64,000 nt of DNA from Microcoleus vaginatus HSN003 (GTDB lineage Bacteria; Cyanobacteriota; Cyanobacteriia; Cyanobacteriales; Microcoleaceae): NCBI RefSeq assembly GCF_022701255.1, contig NZ_CP031705.1:930001-994000 (forward strand). Direction: 5' to 3'. The first letter of the stretch is position 1, and each line of letters starts with the position of its first letter. Below are positions 26,487 to 35,295 of this stretch, one piece after another. A program made the position numbers and the translations under genes. Below the pieces are notes generated by a model. That model ran no database searches, was not told the origin of the DNA, and worked only from the letters and a program-made list of their open reading frames with translations.

Positions 26487-26519
26487 TTCCTAGAAAACCA
26501 AAAACCAGGAGACAATATT

Positions 26520-26759
26520 ATGTCACAGGAATTCGTGCCTGACGATAACTTTTCCGCGCGTCCAAATGACGACTCAGCAGTATCCGAACAGGAAGTCGTG
26601 CGGATAACGGTTGTCGGTTCCCGCGCAGGCGTGTTAGAGACCATTCACACCTTGTACCGACTGGGATTTGCCCAAGTCGGCGATTGGAGCCCGCCGCAGC
26701 GAGGTGCAAAGCCGGGACAAGTGATTAGCGTACTCATTCGCCGATCGCGCAAAGCCTAA
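26520..26759 (+). CDS. Small hypothetical cyanobacterial protein
   Basis: 79 residues (MSQEFVPDDNFSARP... ending VLIRRSRKA). The N-terminal 25 residues look disordered and acidic. The rest has a beta-alpha-beta pattern (VVRITVVGSRAGVLETIHTLY then GQVISVLIRR) with no known family. AGGAGACAA lies about 9 bp before the ATG and supports the start. It is isolated by a hairpin upstream and a MITE downstream. Confidence 0.7.
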   Translation: MSQEFVPDDNFSARPNDDSAVSEQEVVRITVVGSRAGVLETIHTLYRLGFAQVGDWSPPQRGAKPGQVISVLIRRSRKA

Positions 26760-26805
26760 AAATAGGATGAAATACGGTAGGGAAACGACACCCTGCCTTT
26801 CGTCC

Positions 26806-27137
26806 TGTCAACAAACACGTTAAACCCGCAGTCCAAGAGGGGTTGAAACCCCTTCCTCAAAACTCAAGTCCTCGCTATGAGGACTCAGAAGAACACTTTT
26901 AAACTCATTAGACCTCTTGCAAAAATAATTAGGACGGGCTCTCCGGCCCGTCCCACAAGAGTTATTTTTTCTTGTGGGATGGGCCGGAGAGCCCGTCCCA
27001 TCAATTGATGAAAAGGATTTTTGCAAGAGGTCTATTAGTCCTCTTGAGAGGACTTTAGCTATGAGACAGGGAATTCATTCCCTGGCGGACTGACGGGCGG
27101 GTGGGAGGACTGGCGGACGATGGGCTTAAGTTGACAC
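26806..27137. mobile_element. MITE (GTGTCAACTTAA ends) carrying a nested palindromic insertion
   Basis: Ends TGTCAAC (26806) and CTTAAGTTGACAC (about 27125-27137) match the termini of the 194-bp copy at 30991-31184, in the opposite orientation. Internally both carry GGGAATGAATTCCC and AGGACT palindromes. A 124-bp element (26910-27033) with its own inverted ends sits inside. No coding capacity. Confidence 0.75.
26910..27033. mobile_element. Nested 124-bp palindromic element with ATT duplication
   Basis: AGACCTCTTGCAAAAAT at one end and its complement at the other, with GGACGGGCTCTCCGGCCCGTCC arms inside. It is flanked by ATT at 26907-26909 and 27034-27036. The sister MITE at 30991 lacks it, so the empty site is known. 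Confidence 0.8.
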
Positions 27138-27634
27138 GCTTTGGATACGGCCCGGCCGTGTCCTCCATCGCCGTGGCTACATAGCTGGATATCTGATTGT
27201 CACATCCTCAGAGGGCGATGGCGTCCCGCCCCGCAAGCTACGGGAAATTTCATCATCCAACCCGGTTAATTCTACCCGTTCCCCACAGTCAGGACACGCC
27301 TTGGCTGAAGTCTCTACAATGATTAATGGGGCGGAATACAGGGATTGTGTATTTTAGAACACGATTTGACCGCAACACTTAAAATAGTCTTGATTTACCG
27401 ATCGACTGCACCCTTTTCTCATCAATATTTCTGGTTAGCTGGGGGTGTCTGTCAGCCGGAGTTGCGAGGTTCTGCTTCCAAAATGCTGAGAATGGTGCAC
27501 AATTTCACATTAACAACAAAACTTGCACTATTTTGAGTAAGCTTTGGGGGGAACAGCTTAGAAAGCCTGTTTCTAAGACTGATGCAAAATATCAAATTAA
27601 CCCTCAACCTTGTCCAATTACTAATTACAAACCT
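27138..27634. other. Upstream region of carB
   Basis: About 500 bp. The part next to the MITE (27138-27335) encodes on the minus strand a short Cys-containing frame (ACPDCGERVEL) without a start, possibly gene debris. The part at 27350-27530 is AT-rich and the most likely place of the carB promoter; no motif could be fixed. Confidence 0.45.
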
Positions 27635-30600
27635 ATGCCCCGTCGTCAAGACTTAAAAAAGATTCTTCTCATTGGTTCCGGCCCCATTGTTATCGGTCAA
27701 GCGTGCGAATTTGACTATTCAGGAACACAAGCTTGCAAAGCTTTGCGAGAAGAAGGTTTTGAAGTAGTGTTGGTGAATTCCAACCCTGCAACAATTATGA
27801 CCGATCCGGAAACTGCCGATCGCATTTACATCGAACCTCTAACGCCAGTCATCCTCGAACAAATCATCGCTAAAGAAAGACCTCAAGCAATTTTACCGAC
27901 AATGGGCGGTCAAACTGCGTTAAATTTAGCCGTTGCCGTCGCTAAAAATGGCGTTTTAGAAAAATACAACGTTGAGTTGATTGGTGCTAAGTTGCCAGCA
28001 ATTGAAATGGCAGAAGATCGGCTATTATTTAAGGAAGCGATGGCGCGAATTGGGGTCGCCGTTTGCCCTTCTGGAATTGCCAACACTCTCGACGAAGCCA
28101 AAGCAATTGGTCACCAAATCGGCAGTTATCCGTTAATTATTCGTCCTGCTTTTACAATGGGAGGTACGGGAGGCGGCATTTCTTACAATCAAGAAGAGTT
28201 TGAAGAAATGGCCCAAGGCGGGATTGATGCCAGTCCAGTATCGCAAATTTTGATCGAACAATCTTTGATTGGTTGGAAAGAGTACGAACTGGAAGTAATG
28301 CGAGATTTGGCAGATAATGTAGTGATTATTTGTTCGATCGAGAATCTCGACCCGATGGGCGTCCACACCGGCGATTCTATCACCGTCGCCCCGGCGCAAA
28401 CTCTTACAGACAAAGAATATCAGCGCCTGCGGGATGCTTCGGTGAAAATTATTCGCGAAATCGGAGTTGAAACCGGCGGTTCCAATATTCAATTTGCCGT
28501 CAATCCTGTCAACGGAGATTTCATCGTTATTGAAATGAATCCTCGGGTTTCCCGTTCCTCCGCCTTGGCCTCGAAAGCAACTGGTTTCCCCATTGCAAAA
28601 ATGGCGGCAAAATTAGCGGTAGGTTACAGCCTAGACGAAATTTCCAACGATATCACCAAGAAAACTCCGGCGTCTTTTGAACCGACAATTGACTACGTGG
28701 TGACGAAGATTCCCCGATTTGCCTTTGAAAAGTTCCCCGGTTCCGAACCGACTCTGACAACGCAAATGAAGTCTGTTGGGGAGGTAATGGCGATCGGGCG
28801 CAGCTTCAACGAATCCTTCCAAAAAGCCCTGCGGGGATTGGAAACAGGTCGCGCAGGTTTCGGGTGCGACAAACCGGAAAAGTTGCCGAGTTTGGAACAA
28901 ATTCGCGCCGGATTGCGGACGCCAAATCCCGATCGCATTTTTACAGTTCGCCACGCGATGATGATGGGAATGTCGGTGGAAGATATCTTCGAGTTCACAG
29001 GAATCGATCCTTGGTTTTTGGATAAAATGCAGGAATTGCTGGAAACTGAGAAGTTCTTGAAACGAACGCGGTTGGATCAGTTGACAAAAGACACAATGTT
29101 TGAAGTAAAGCAGTTGGGATTTAGCGATCGCCAAATTGCTTACGCCACCAAAACATCGGAAGATCAAGTCCGCGCTTACCGCAAACAGTTAGGCGTAATT
29201 CCGATTTACAAAACAGTCGATACCTGTGCCGCTGAATTTGAAGCGTTTACACCCTATTATTATTCCACCTACGAAGCGGGAGCGGCAATTTGGGAATTGG
29301 GCGATGAAGAAAAGAAAGTTTCGCCTGTAGGCCACAGTCTGGCGCCGGAGTCGGAAGTTTTGCCTTCTAGCAAGCCAAAAGTGATGATTTTAGGCGGCGG
29401 GCCGAACCGGATCGGACAGGGAATTGAGTTTGATTACTGCTGCTGTCACGCTTCCTATTCCCTAGGAGAAGACGGCTTTGAGACAATTATGGTCAACTCG
29501 AACCCGGAGACGGTTTCGACTGATTATGATACGAGCGATCGCCTGTATTTTGAACCGCTCACAAAAGAAGATGTTCTCAACATCATCGAAGCCGAAAATC
29601 CCGAGGGAATAATTATTCAGTTTGGCGGACAAACGCCGCTGAAGTTGGCGCTTCCTTTACAAAAAGCTCTCGAAAATCACCCCGATGTACAAACAAAAAT
29701 CTGGGGAACTTCGCCGGATTCCATTGATACTGCTGAAGACAGGGAGCGATTTGAAAAGATTCTGCGGAAGTTGGATATTCAGCAAGCTGCTAACGGTCTA
29801 GCGCGCAGTTTTGAGGATGCTTTAATAGTAGCTCAACGGATCGGTTATCCGGTAGTGGTGCGACCGAGTTACGTGTTGGGCGGGCGAGCAATGGAAATTG
29901 TTTATTCCGATACGGAATTGGAACGTTACATGACCTATGCCGTCCTGGTAGAACCAGAACACCCGATTTTAATTGATAAGTTCTTGGAGAATGCGATCGA
30001 GGTGGATGTAGATGCGATCGCCGATGTTACTGGCAATGTGACGATCGGCGGTATTATGGAGCACATCGAGGAAGCGGGAATCCACTCCGGCGACTCTGCT
30101 TGTTCTATCCCTTACCAAACGCTTTCTGATGCAGCTTTGGCAACAATCCGCCGCTGGACTGTTGAATTAGCAAAATCCCTGAAAGTGATCGGGTTGATGA
30201 ACATTCAATTTGCCGTTCAAGGGGAACAAGTTTTCATTTTGGAAGCTAATCCGCGAGCTTCTCGAACAGTGCCTTTTGTGTCCAAGGCGATCGGAGTTCC
30301 CTTAGCAAAAATGGCGTCGCGAGTCATGTCTGGCAAAACTCTAAAAGCTTTGGGTTTTACTGAAGAGATTATACCCATTCATGTTTCGGTAAAAGAAGCA
30401 GTATTGCCCTTTGCTAAGTTCCCGGGAGCTGATACCTTGTTAGGACCAGAAATGCGATCGACCGGCGAAGTAATGGGAATTGACACCGATTTTGGCAAAG
30501 CCTTTGCCAAAGCTCAACTCGGCGCGGGACAAATGATGCCGCTGTTTGGAACCCTGCTGGTTTCGATGCGCGATCGGGACAAACTAGCAGTTGTACCAGT

Positions 30601-30946
30601 TGTCAAGGAATTCTTAGAATTGGGTTTCAAAGTAGTCGCAACCCACGGGACACGCAAAGTTTTGCAAGAGCAAGGTTTAGAGGTAGATTTGGAATTGAAA
30701 ATGCACGAAGGGCGGCCGAATTTGTTGGATTCGATCAAGAATGAGAAAATTCAACTAATTATTACCACACCTTCGGGCGAAGAATCCCGAGCCGACGGAA
30801 TCTTTATCCGCCGCACAGCTTTGACTTACAAAATCCCGATTATTACGACAATAGCCGGTGCCAAAGCGACAGCAGCGGGAATTCGATCGCTCAAATCAAA
30901 CCCGATGGAAGTAAAAGCAATTCAAGACTATTACCCGCAAACCTAG
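27635..30946 (+). CDS. carB: Carbamoyl-phosphate synthase large subunit
   Basis: About 1103 residues from ATG 27635 ([20 protein letters not shown]); an in-frame TTG further upstream adds 34 atypical residues. The two homologous ATP-grasp halves are visible: [17 protein letters not shown] in the first and [16 protein letters not shown] in the second, each followed by NSNPAT/NSNPET and a conserved [11 protein letters not shown] or [11 protein letters not shown] metal/ATP site. The C-terminal MGS-like allosteric domain begins near residue 950. It makes carbamoyl phosphate with CarA for arginine and pyrimidine synthesis. CarA is not in the window. The gene is flanked on both sides by copies of the same MITE. 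Confidence 0.97.
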   Translation: MPRRQDLKKILLIGSGPIVIGQACEFDYSGTQACKALREEGFEVVLVNSNPATIMTDPETADRIYIEPLTPVILEQIIAKERPQAILPTMGGQTALNLAVAVAKNGVLEKYNVELIGAKLPAIEMAEDRLLFKEAMARIGVAVCPSGIANTLDEAKAIGHQIGSYPLIIRPAFTMGGTGGGISYNQEEFEEMAQGGIDASPVSQILIEQSLIGWKEYELEVMRDLADNVVIICSIENLDPMGVHTGDSITVAPAQTLTDKEYQRLRDASVKIIREIGVETGGSNIQFAVNPVNGDFIVIEMNPRVSRSSALASKATGFPIAKMAAKLAVGYSLDEISNDITKKTPASFEPTIDYVVTKIPRFAFEKFPGSEPTLTTQMKSVGEVMAIGRSFNESFQKALRGLETGRAGFGCDKPEKLPSLEQIRAGLRTPNPDRIFTVRHAMMMGMSVEDIFEFTGIDPWFLDKMQELLETEKFLKRTRLDQLTKDTMFEVKQLGFSDRQIAYATKTSEDQVRAYRKQLGVIPIYKTVDTCAAEFEAFTPYYYSTYEAGAAIWELGDEEKKVSPVGHSLAPESEVLPSSKPKVMILGGGPNRIGQGIEFDYCCCHASYSLGEDGFETIMVNSNPETVSTDYDTSDRLYFEPLTKEDVLNIIEAENPEGIIIQFGGQTPLKLALPLQKALENHPDVQTKIWGTSPDSIDTAEDRERFEKILRKLDIQQAANGLARSFEDALIVAQRIGYPVVVRPSYVLGGRAMEIVYSDTELERYMTYAVLVEPEHPILIDKFLENAIEVDVDAIADVTGNVTIGGIMEHIEEAGIHSGDSACSIPYQTLSDAALATIRRWTVELAKSLKVIGLMNIQFAVQGEQVFILEANPRASRTVPFVSKAIGVPLAKMASRVMSGKTLKALGFTEEIIPIHVSVKEAVLPFAKFPGADTLLGPEMRSTGEVMGIDTDFGKAFAKAQLGAGQMMPLFGTLLVSMRDRDKLAVVPVVKEFLELGFKVVATHGTRKVLQEQGLEVDLELKMHEGRPNLLDSIKNEKIQLIITTPSGEESRADGIFIRRTALTYKIPIITTIAGAKATAAGIRSLKSNPMEVKAIQDYYPQT

Positions 30947-30990
30947 AGGGCGCACCACCCTATGTTTAGGGTGTGCAGCGCGCACTATTA

Positions 30991-31184
30991 GTGTCAACTT
31001 AAGCTTTTAGTCCGCCAGTCCTCTCGCTCACCCGGTACTCCGCCAGGGAATGAATTCCCTGTCTTATAGCGAAAGTCCTCTCAAAGAGGACTGAAGAACT
31101 CATTAGTCCTCATAGCGAGGACTTTCGCTTGGAGGTTCTTGTTAAAACCCCTGCCGGACTGAGGGTTTAACGTTAAGTTGACAC
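30991..31184. mobile_element. MITE with GTGTCAACTTAA inverted ends
   Basis: 194 bp bounded by GTGTCAACTTAAG (30991-31003) and CGTTAAGTTGACAC (31171-31184). Internal AGTCCTC/GAGGACT and GGGAATGAATTCCC palindromes are shared with the copy upstream of carB and with 56695-56970. Confidence 0.8.
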
Positions 31185-31232
31185 CAATGACCGCGCACCT
31201 TATCCTAAACATAAGGTGCGCGTCACCAAAAC

Positions 31233-31487
31233 CTAATCTGCATCGGAATTCAAAACTCCGCTAGACAGCATCAACCTCGGCCAAACTAACAAGAAAAAAC
31301 CCATCCAAGCTAATAAAGGAATCGCGACTAAAACAGTTATCCAAACAGTTTTTAATAAAAACCAACTACCGCTAATCAGGCTAGTACCAGTTAAAAGAAT
31401 CGACCAAGGCTGACACCACCAAGGTTTGTAACTCCAAGGACTAATAGATTTTTGCTCAGAAAGTTTTTTATCAGAAAGAGATTTCAT
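31233..31487 (-). CDS. Small membrane protein, possibly DUF6737
   Basis: 84 residues with a soluble N-terminus and two membrane helices (SILLTGTSLISGSWFLL, then VAIPLLAWMGFFLLVWP), preceded by a Trp-rich SYKPWWCQPW. This pattern resembles small cyanobacterial membrane proteins grouped as DUF6737, a recollection by eye. Both termini would be cytoplasmic. Its function is unknown. Uma2 lies 53 bp upstream in the same direction. Confidence 0.7.
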   Translation of the reverse strand: MKSLSDKKLSEQKSISPWSYKPWWCQPWSILLTGTSLISGSWFLLKTVWITVLVAIPLLAWMGFFLLVWPRLMLSSGVLNSDAD

Positions 31488-31539
31488 ATTTTCAGTAATT
31501 TTTTATGGATAATAGTCTGGCTAGCTGGATTAACCGAAG

Positions 31540-32142
31540 TTAAACATTCATCACCTCTTCTGCTGTCAGCGTTAATTCGGGAAAAGTCCGCGATACAATT
31601 CGTTCGCTGCCCTTGAACGCGCTTCTTTGATAGTTCCCCTCTGCATCCAAAAGGTGGACAAATACAGTTGGAACTTTGGGATTTCCCAGAAATTCCCTGC
31701 TACCAATTGCTAAATAATCGACAATCCAATACTCAGGAATTCCGAGGCGCCGATATTCGTCCAATTTGTCTATATAATCGTCCTCCCAATTTGTTGATGT
31801 TACTTCCACTGCCAGTTGAATTGGTTCTCGTAAGGCAGAATAAGCAGAACGGTTCGATCGCCACAAATCGCGATCGATTACGCTGACATCCGGTCTCCGC
31901 CCTTGTTCGATTCCGCCTTTACTTACAGTTCTGATAACGGCGGTATTGTTGACTACATAATTCAAATTTAGTCGCCGGATTTCATCGTTGAAGCCAAATA
32001 ACATGAAATTAGCAACATCAGCATAATTTCTTGTGGAATTCCTCTCTACAATTTCTCCATTTACCAGTTCATATAGTCCATCTTCTGGACATTCTACAAG
32101 GAATTGGTCAAAGGTTAATTTTTGCGTGACTCTTGCAATCAT
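31540..32142 (-). CDS. Uma2-family PD-(D/E)XK endonuclease-like protein (DUF820)
   Basis: 200 residues. Uma2 features are the YELVNGEIVE start, RRPDVSVID with D85, LAVEVTS with E113, and the KLDEYRRLGIPEYWIVDY segment. These make a PD-(D/E)XK fold with the nuclease residues present. Cyanobacteria carry dozens of copies; the in vivo role is unknown and mobility has been suggested. It may be co-transcribed with the small membrane protein downstream. Confidence 0.92.
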   Translation of the reverse strand: MIARVTQKLTFDQFLVECPEDGLYELVNGEIVERNSTRNYADVANFMLFGFNDEIRRLNLNYVVNNTAVIRTVSKGGIEQGRRPDVSVIDRDLWRSNRSAYSALREPIQLAVEVTSTNWEDDYIDKLDEYRRLGIPEYWIVDYLAIGSREFLGNPKVPTVFVHLLDAEGNYQRSAFKGSERIVSRTFPELTLTAEEVMNV

Positions 32143-32399
32143 AAGATTTATCCTTATTTTGCAGTAATACTATTAGTCTATATTACCACAGGCAAGAATG
32201 AATTTGTTTTTTTGAGCGCCGAGATCCAAAGACATCCAATTCTAAAATCTAAAATCTACAATTAAAAATCTCAAATCGATTCAGGTAAATGGTAAAATAC
32301 GATCGCCAGCGGGCAGATTGAGTTAAATATGTCACCTAGTTGCTAGGGTAGAAAGTAACAAACCTAGAAATCGAGCCACTCCCAGGTCAACCCCGAACC

Positions 32400-33062
32400 A
32401 TGAGACTAGACGAAGCCGTAGAATTTGCCGAAAACCCAGAGCCGCGCTGTCCCTGCGTCCTCCTGCTGGACACCTCCGGCTCCATGCAAGGCGCACCCAT
32501 AGATGCCTTGAATGAGGGGCTGGAAGTTTTTAGGAATGACCTAATTAAAGACGAACTAGCTAAAAAGCGAGTCGAAGTCGCGATTATTTCATTTGACAAT
32601 CATATCAAAGTCGTGCAAGACTTCGTGACCGCCGACCAGTTCGAGACGCCACTGCTGACAGCTCAAGGACAAACCCACATGGGTGCAGGCATTCAGCTAG
32701 CATTAGACACCATTGCCGCTCGCAAATCCGAATACCGCAACAACGGCATTACCTACTACCGCCCGTGGGTCTTCATGATTACCGACGGTGAACCTCAAGG
32801 CGAATCCGACGATGTTGTGGAAATAGCAGCACAGCGGATTAAAGAGGAAGAAATTAATAAGCGCGTGGCTTTTTTTGCAGTCGGAGTGGAAGGTGCTAAT
32901 ATCCCCCGTCTCGCGCAAATTGTCGAGCGCACGCCTGTAAAATTGAGAGGATTAGACTTTAGAGAGATGTTTATCTGGCTGTCGGCTAGTATGCAGAGAG
33001 TTTCTCACTCAAAAATTGATGAACAAGTAGCACTGCCGCCACCCGGATGGGGAACTGTTTAG
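32400..33062 (+). CDS. TerY-like von Willebrand A domain protein
   Basis: 220 residues, a single vWA domain without signal peptide, hence cytoplasmic. The MIDAS motif is D24-T-S26-G-S28 (LLLDTSGSMQG), with the Thr in QTHMGAG and ITDGEP completing metal binding. The family is TerY-like, known from tellurite-resistance regions and from TerY-P triads with a PP2C phosphatase and a kinase, both of which follow in this locus. It is the first gene of the plus-strand cluster running to 40904. STRR heptamers separate it from the phosphatase gene. Confidence 0.9.
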   Translation: MRLDEAVEFAENPEPRCPCVLLLDTSGSMQGAPIDALNEGLEVFRNDLIKDELAKKRVEVAIISFDNHIKVVQDFVTADQFETPLLTAQGQTHMGAGIQLALDTIAARKSEYRNNGITYYRPWVFMITDGEPQGESDDVVEIAAQRIKEEEINKRVAFFAVGVEGANIPRLAQIVERTPVKLRGLDFREMFIWLSASMQRVSHSKIDEQVALPPPGWGTV

Positions 33063-33125
33063 TCATTAGTCATTAGTCATTAGTCATTAGTTATTGGTCA
33101 TTGGTCATTGGTCATTGGTCATTAG
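33062..33125. repeat. Heptanucleotide tandem repeats (CATTAGT/CATTGGT)
   Basis: About nine 7-bp units start in the stop codon of the vWA gene, changing from CATTAGT to CATTGGT. They are followed by two imperfect copies of GTGTGGTGTRCATCGCCCTAC. Confidence 0.85.
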
Positions 33126-33273
33126 TATGTGACAAGCGGTAATGTGTGGTGTACATCGCCCTACAAAATAAGTAAGGTGTGGTGTGCATCGCCCTACCTA
33201 ATTAGGGATAAATAAGCCCGTCCCGACTTTGCATAGTTGTGAATTTACGAAGTTTTGAGTTAAAGAGTTATTA

Positions 33274-34059
33274 ATGCAGAATTCATCCTTTAATTGGCAA
33301 GTTGTAGCGGCATCGGTAATAGGTACGAGCCACGAAAAACGATCGCAGCCTTGTCAAGATGCCCACTGCTGGCGTCTCTTGCCAAACGGTGTTTTAGCGG
33401 CAGCGGTTGCCGATGGTGCGGGCTCGGCAGCACTCGCAGAAGTTGGGGCGAAAATTGCTGTGGAAGCGGTTGTTGAAACGATTTTCCAGCAACAGGAAAG
33501 GCTGCCTCACACTGACGACGAATGGCAAGTATTCTTGACAGCATCACTGCAAGTCGCGCGGGCGCAGGTGGAAGCAGAAGCGGCAGTGCGGGCAGTGGCT
33601 GCGAGAGATTTAGCCTGCACTTTAATTGCTGTTGTTGCTACGCCGGAATTAATCGCAGTTGCTCAAATCGGCGACGGTGCGGCGGTAGCGGGTGATAGTG
33701 CAGGAAATGCGATCGGCCTGACTGTACCTCCCTGCGGCGAATACATCAACGAAACTATTTTTTTGATTTCGCCGAATGCGATCGAAACAGCGCAATTTCA
33801 GGTACTGCGAGAAAAACTGCGGCACTTAGCAGTTTTTTCCGACGGCTTGCAAATGCTAGCGCTCAAAATCCCAGAAGGCACGCCACATGGGCCGTTTTTC
33901 GCGCCTTTGTTTCGGTTTTCTGGCGAGTGGAAAGAAGAAGAAGATGCGAAACAGCAGTTAGAGTCATTTTTGCGATCGCCCCGCGTTTCTGAACGCACCG
34001 ATGATGACTTAACTTTATTGTTAGCAACTTTTGCGAGTTCCGAGGCACAGGACAATTAA
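33274..34059 (+). CDS. PP2C-family Ser/Thr phosphatase
   Basis: 261 residues, one PPM/PP2C domain. Metal-binding Asp residues lie in QPCQDAH (D29), AVADGAGSA (D47), VFSDGLQM and RTDDDLTLLL. The DGAGSA variant in place of DGMGG is typical of the compact PP2C type found with TerY and a partner kinase. It should remove phosphate from Ser/Thr residues, probably opposing the kinase at 38787. Cytoplasmic; no membrane segment. Confidence 0.9.
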   Translation: MQNSSFNWQVVAASVIGTSHEKRSQPCQDAHCWRLLPNGVLAAAVADGAGSAALAEVGAKIAVEAVVETIFQQQERLPHTDDEWQVFLTASLQVARAQVEAEAAVRAVAARDLACTLIAVVATPELIAVAQIGDGAAVAGDSAGNAIGLTVPPCGEYINETIFLISPNAIETAQFQVLREKLRHLAVFSDGLQMLALKIPEGTPHGPFFAPLFRFSGEWKEEEDAKQQLESFLRSPRVSERTDDDLTLLLATFASSEAQDN

Positions 34060-34250
34060 AAATAGACATTTTGCCAAAGCCAACACCCATCTGCGTGAAT
34101 TGGCGTTGATCTGCGGTTAAAAATTTCCGATTCTGAATTTTGCAACAAGTCTAATGCGTTCAACCTAATCAGCGGTGAAAATTTGGCGCGGTTTTATAAT
34201 AAAATCGAGGTGTCAACAATTCTGGTTTAGTTTGTACAGTAGGTCGTCGT

Positions 34251-34943
34251 TTGCAAGCACAAGAGATTAAGGATAAGCTCAACTCTCTAATTAGCGCAGC
34301 AGATCCAATAGAGCCGAGTTTGGCGAGAAGATTGGATGAAATCAATCGCTGGGTGAAAGATCTTAAACCCGGTTCGCTAACTGCTAAGAAATTTGTGATG
34401 GCTTTTTTGCTACAGCTTATCCGAGATTCTCAGGTTTGGCTGGCAGTTCAATCTCTACCTTCGGAAAGAGAACAACAAGCCGCGTTTGAGTTAATGACGC
34501 CGGGGGAAAGGTATTGGTACACCTATCTATTTCCTAAATGGCTGAGCGAAAACGATCGCAAATTTTACATCTGGAAACAAAAACTCAAAGCCGGTAAATT
34601 CGATCCGGCTGACGATCTCGTCATTCGTGCGATCGCAGCCCGAATTGTCGATCGCCAAGGCACTGTTTTGTATCGATATGTTGCCGATCTTTCTATGGCA
34701 ACCGATTCGATCGTTAGCAGCCGCCAACAGCACCCCCTCTGCATTCAAGTCACAACTCTTTCAGATGAATTCTCTGAACAAAAATATCAAAATTGGCAAC
34801 AAACTCTTCAAGATTGGGGGATTGACAGAGGATTATTTCTAAGTTATGATATAAACGATGCAAATTTCGTGAACCAGTTAGTTAATATAGCATTATATAA
34901 TAGCGATAATTTGCCCGCCGGTCGTTACCTCAAGTTCCCGTAA
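34251..34943 (+). CDS. Hypothetical protein in the TerY-P-like cluster
   Basis: 230 residues from a TTG start (LQAQEIKDKLNSLI...); the nearest in-frame ATG is far inside. The N-terminal two thirds is helical (LARRLDEINRWVKDLKPG, TPGERYWYTYLFPKWL). The C-terminal part (about 145-230) alternates strands and helices: VADLSMATDSIV, then HPLCIQVTTL, then RGLFLSYDI. This is vaguely reminiscent of a restriction-endonuclease-like fold, but the ExK lysine is not evident, so I do not call it a nuclease. Its place between the phosphatase and the RNase III-like gene makes it a candidate member of the system. Confidence 0.65.
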   Translation: MQAQEIKDKLNSLISAADPIEPSLARRLDEINRWVKDLKPGSLTAKKFVMAFLLQLIRDSQVWLAVQSLPSEREQQAAFELMTPGERYWYTYLFPKWLSENDRKFYIWKQKLKAGKFDPADDLVIRAIAARIVDRQGTVLYRYVADLSMATDSIVSSRQQHPLCIQVTTLSDEFSEQKYQNWQQTLQDWGIDRGLFLSYDINDANFVNQLVNIALYNSDNLPAGRYLKFP

Positions 34944-35295
34944 ATCAAGCAGATCTGCTGCTGAGAATAGTTCGACTGCTCAAAACTCGGTGAAAAATAA
35001 ATTTTGACTCACTCACATATTGCACAATTTTCGACAAGGCCAAGAACCTAAGCTCCAGCCAGCTTCGGGAAAAGGGAAAACAGACCAAGATTTTTCCTCC
35101 CCTTTTCTGTTCCCGAGAGGGGTCTGCGAGACGAGGGCAACAGGTGCTTGATAGGAAGGCTAAGCAATGAAAAGATTTACCGCAGCAATCTATCTTGTTA
35201 AATCACTAGCAACTCGCTCTAAATTAAATTGAGATTTGATTTAATCAGGGTGAAAGTCTTGGAAATAAAATTAAAATACATCAAAATCAAATACT
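34944..35295. other. Intergenic region
   Basis: 352 bp. A possible stem (CCCTTTTCTGTTCCCGAGAGG area, 35095-35125) is visible. The last 70 bp are AT-rich and probably hold the promoter of the RNase III-like gene. Nothing else was recognised. Confidence 0.45.

Larger units (their letters stand above)
25951..26519. other. Intergenic region with repeats and decayed gene start
   Basis: 569 bp. It contains TCTAAAA heptamers (25979-26008), a second, frame-disrupted copy of the first ~36 bp of the 85-residue gene (26030-26067, MPRT then a stop after 14 codons), G/A-rich GGGAGAG repeats (26160-26200) and a GC hairpin near 26440-26480. Short open frames here have no protein-like character. Confidence 0.55.

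Noticed and set aside
27180..27340. Minus-strand frame with ACPDCGERVELTGLDDEIS
   Set aside because: A CxxC motif is visible, but there is no start codon and a stop follows after about 60 codons; could be transposase debris but cannot be assigned.
34251..34943. Calling the 230-residue protein a restriction-like nuclease
   Set aside because: Some strand-helix pattern and an Asp are present, but the ExK lysine is not; evidence is too weak.
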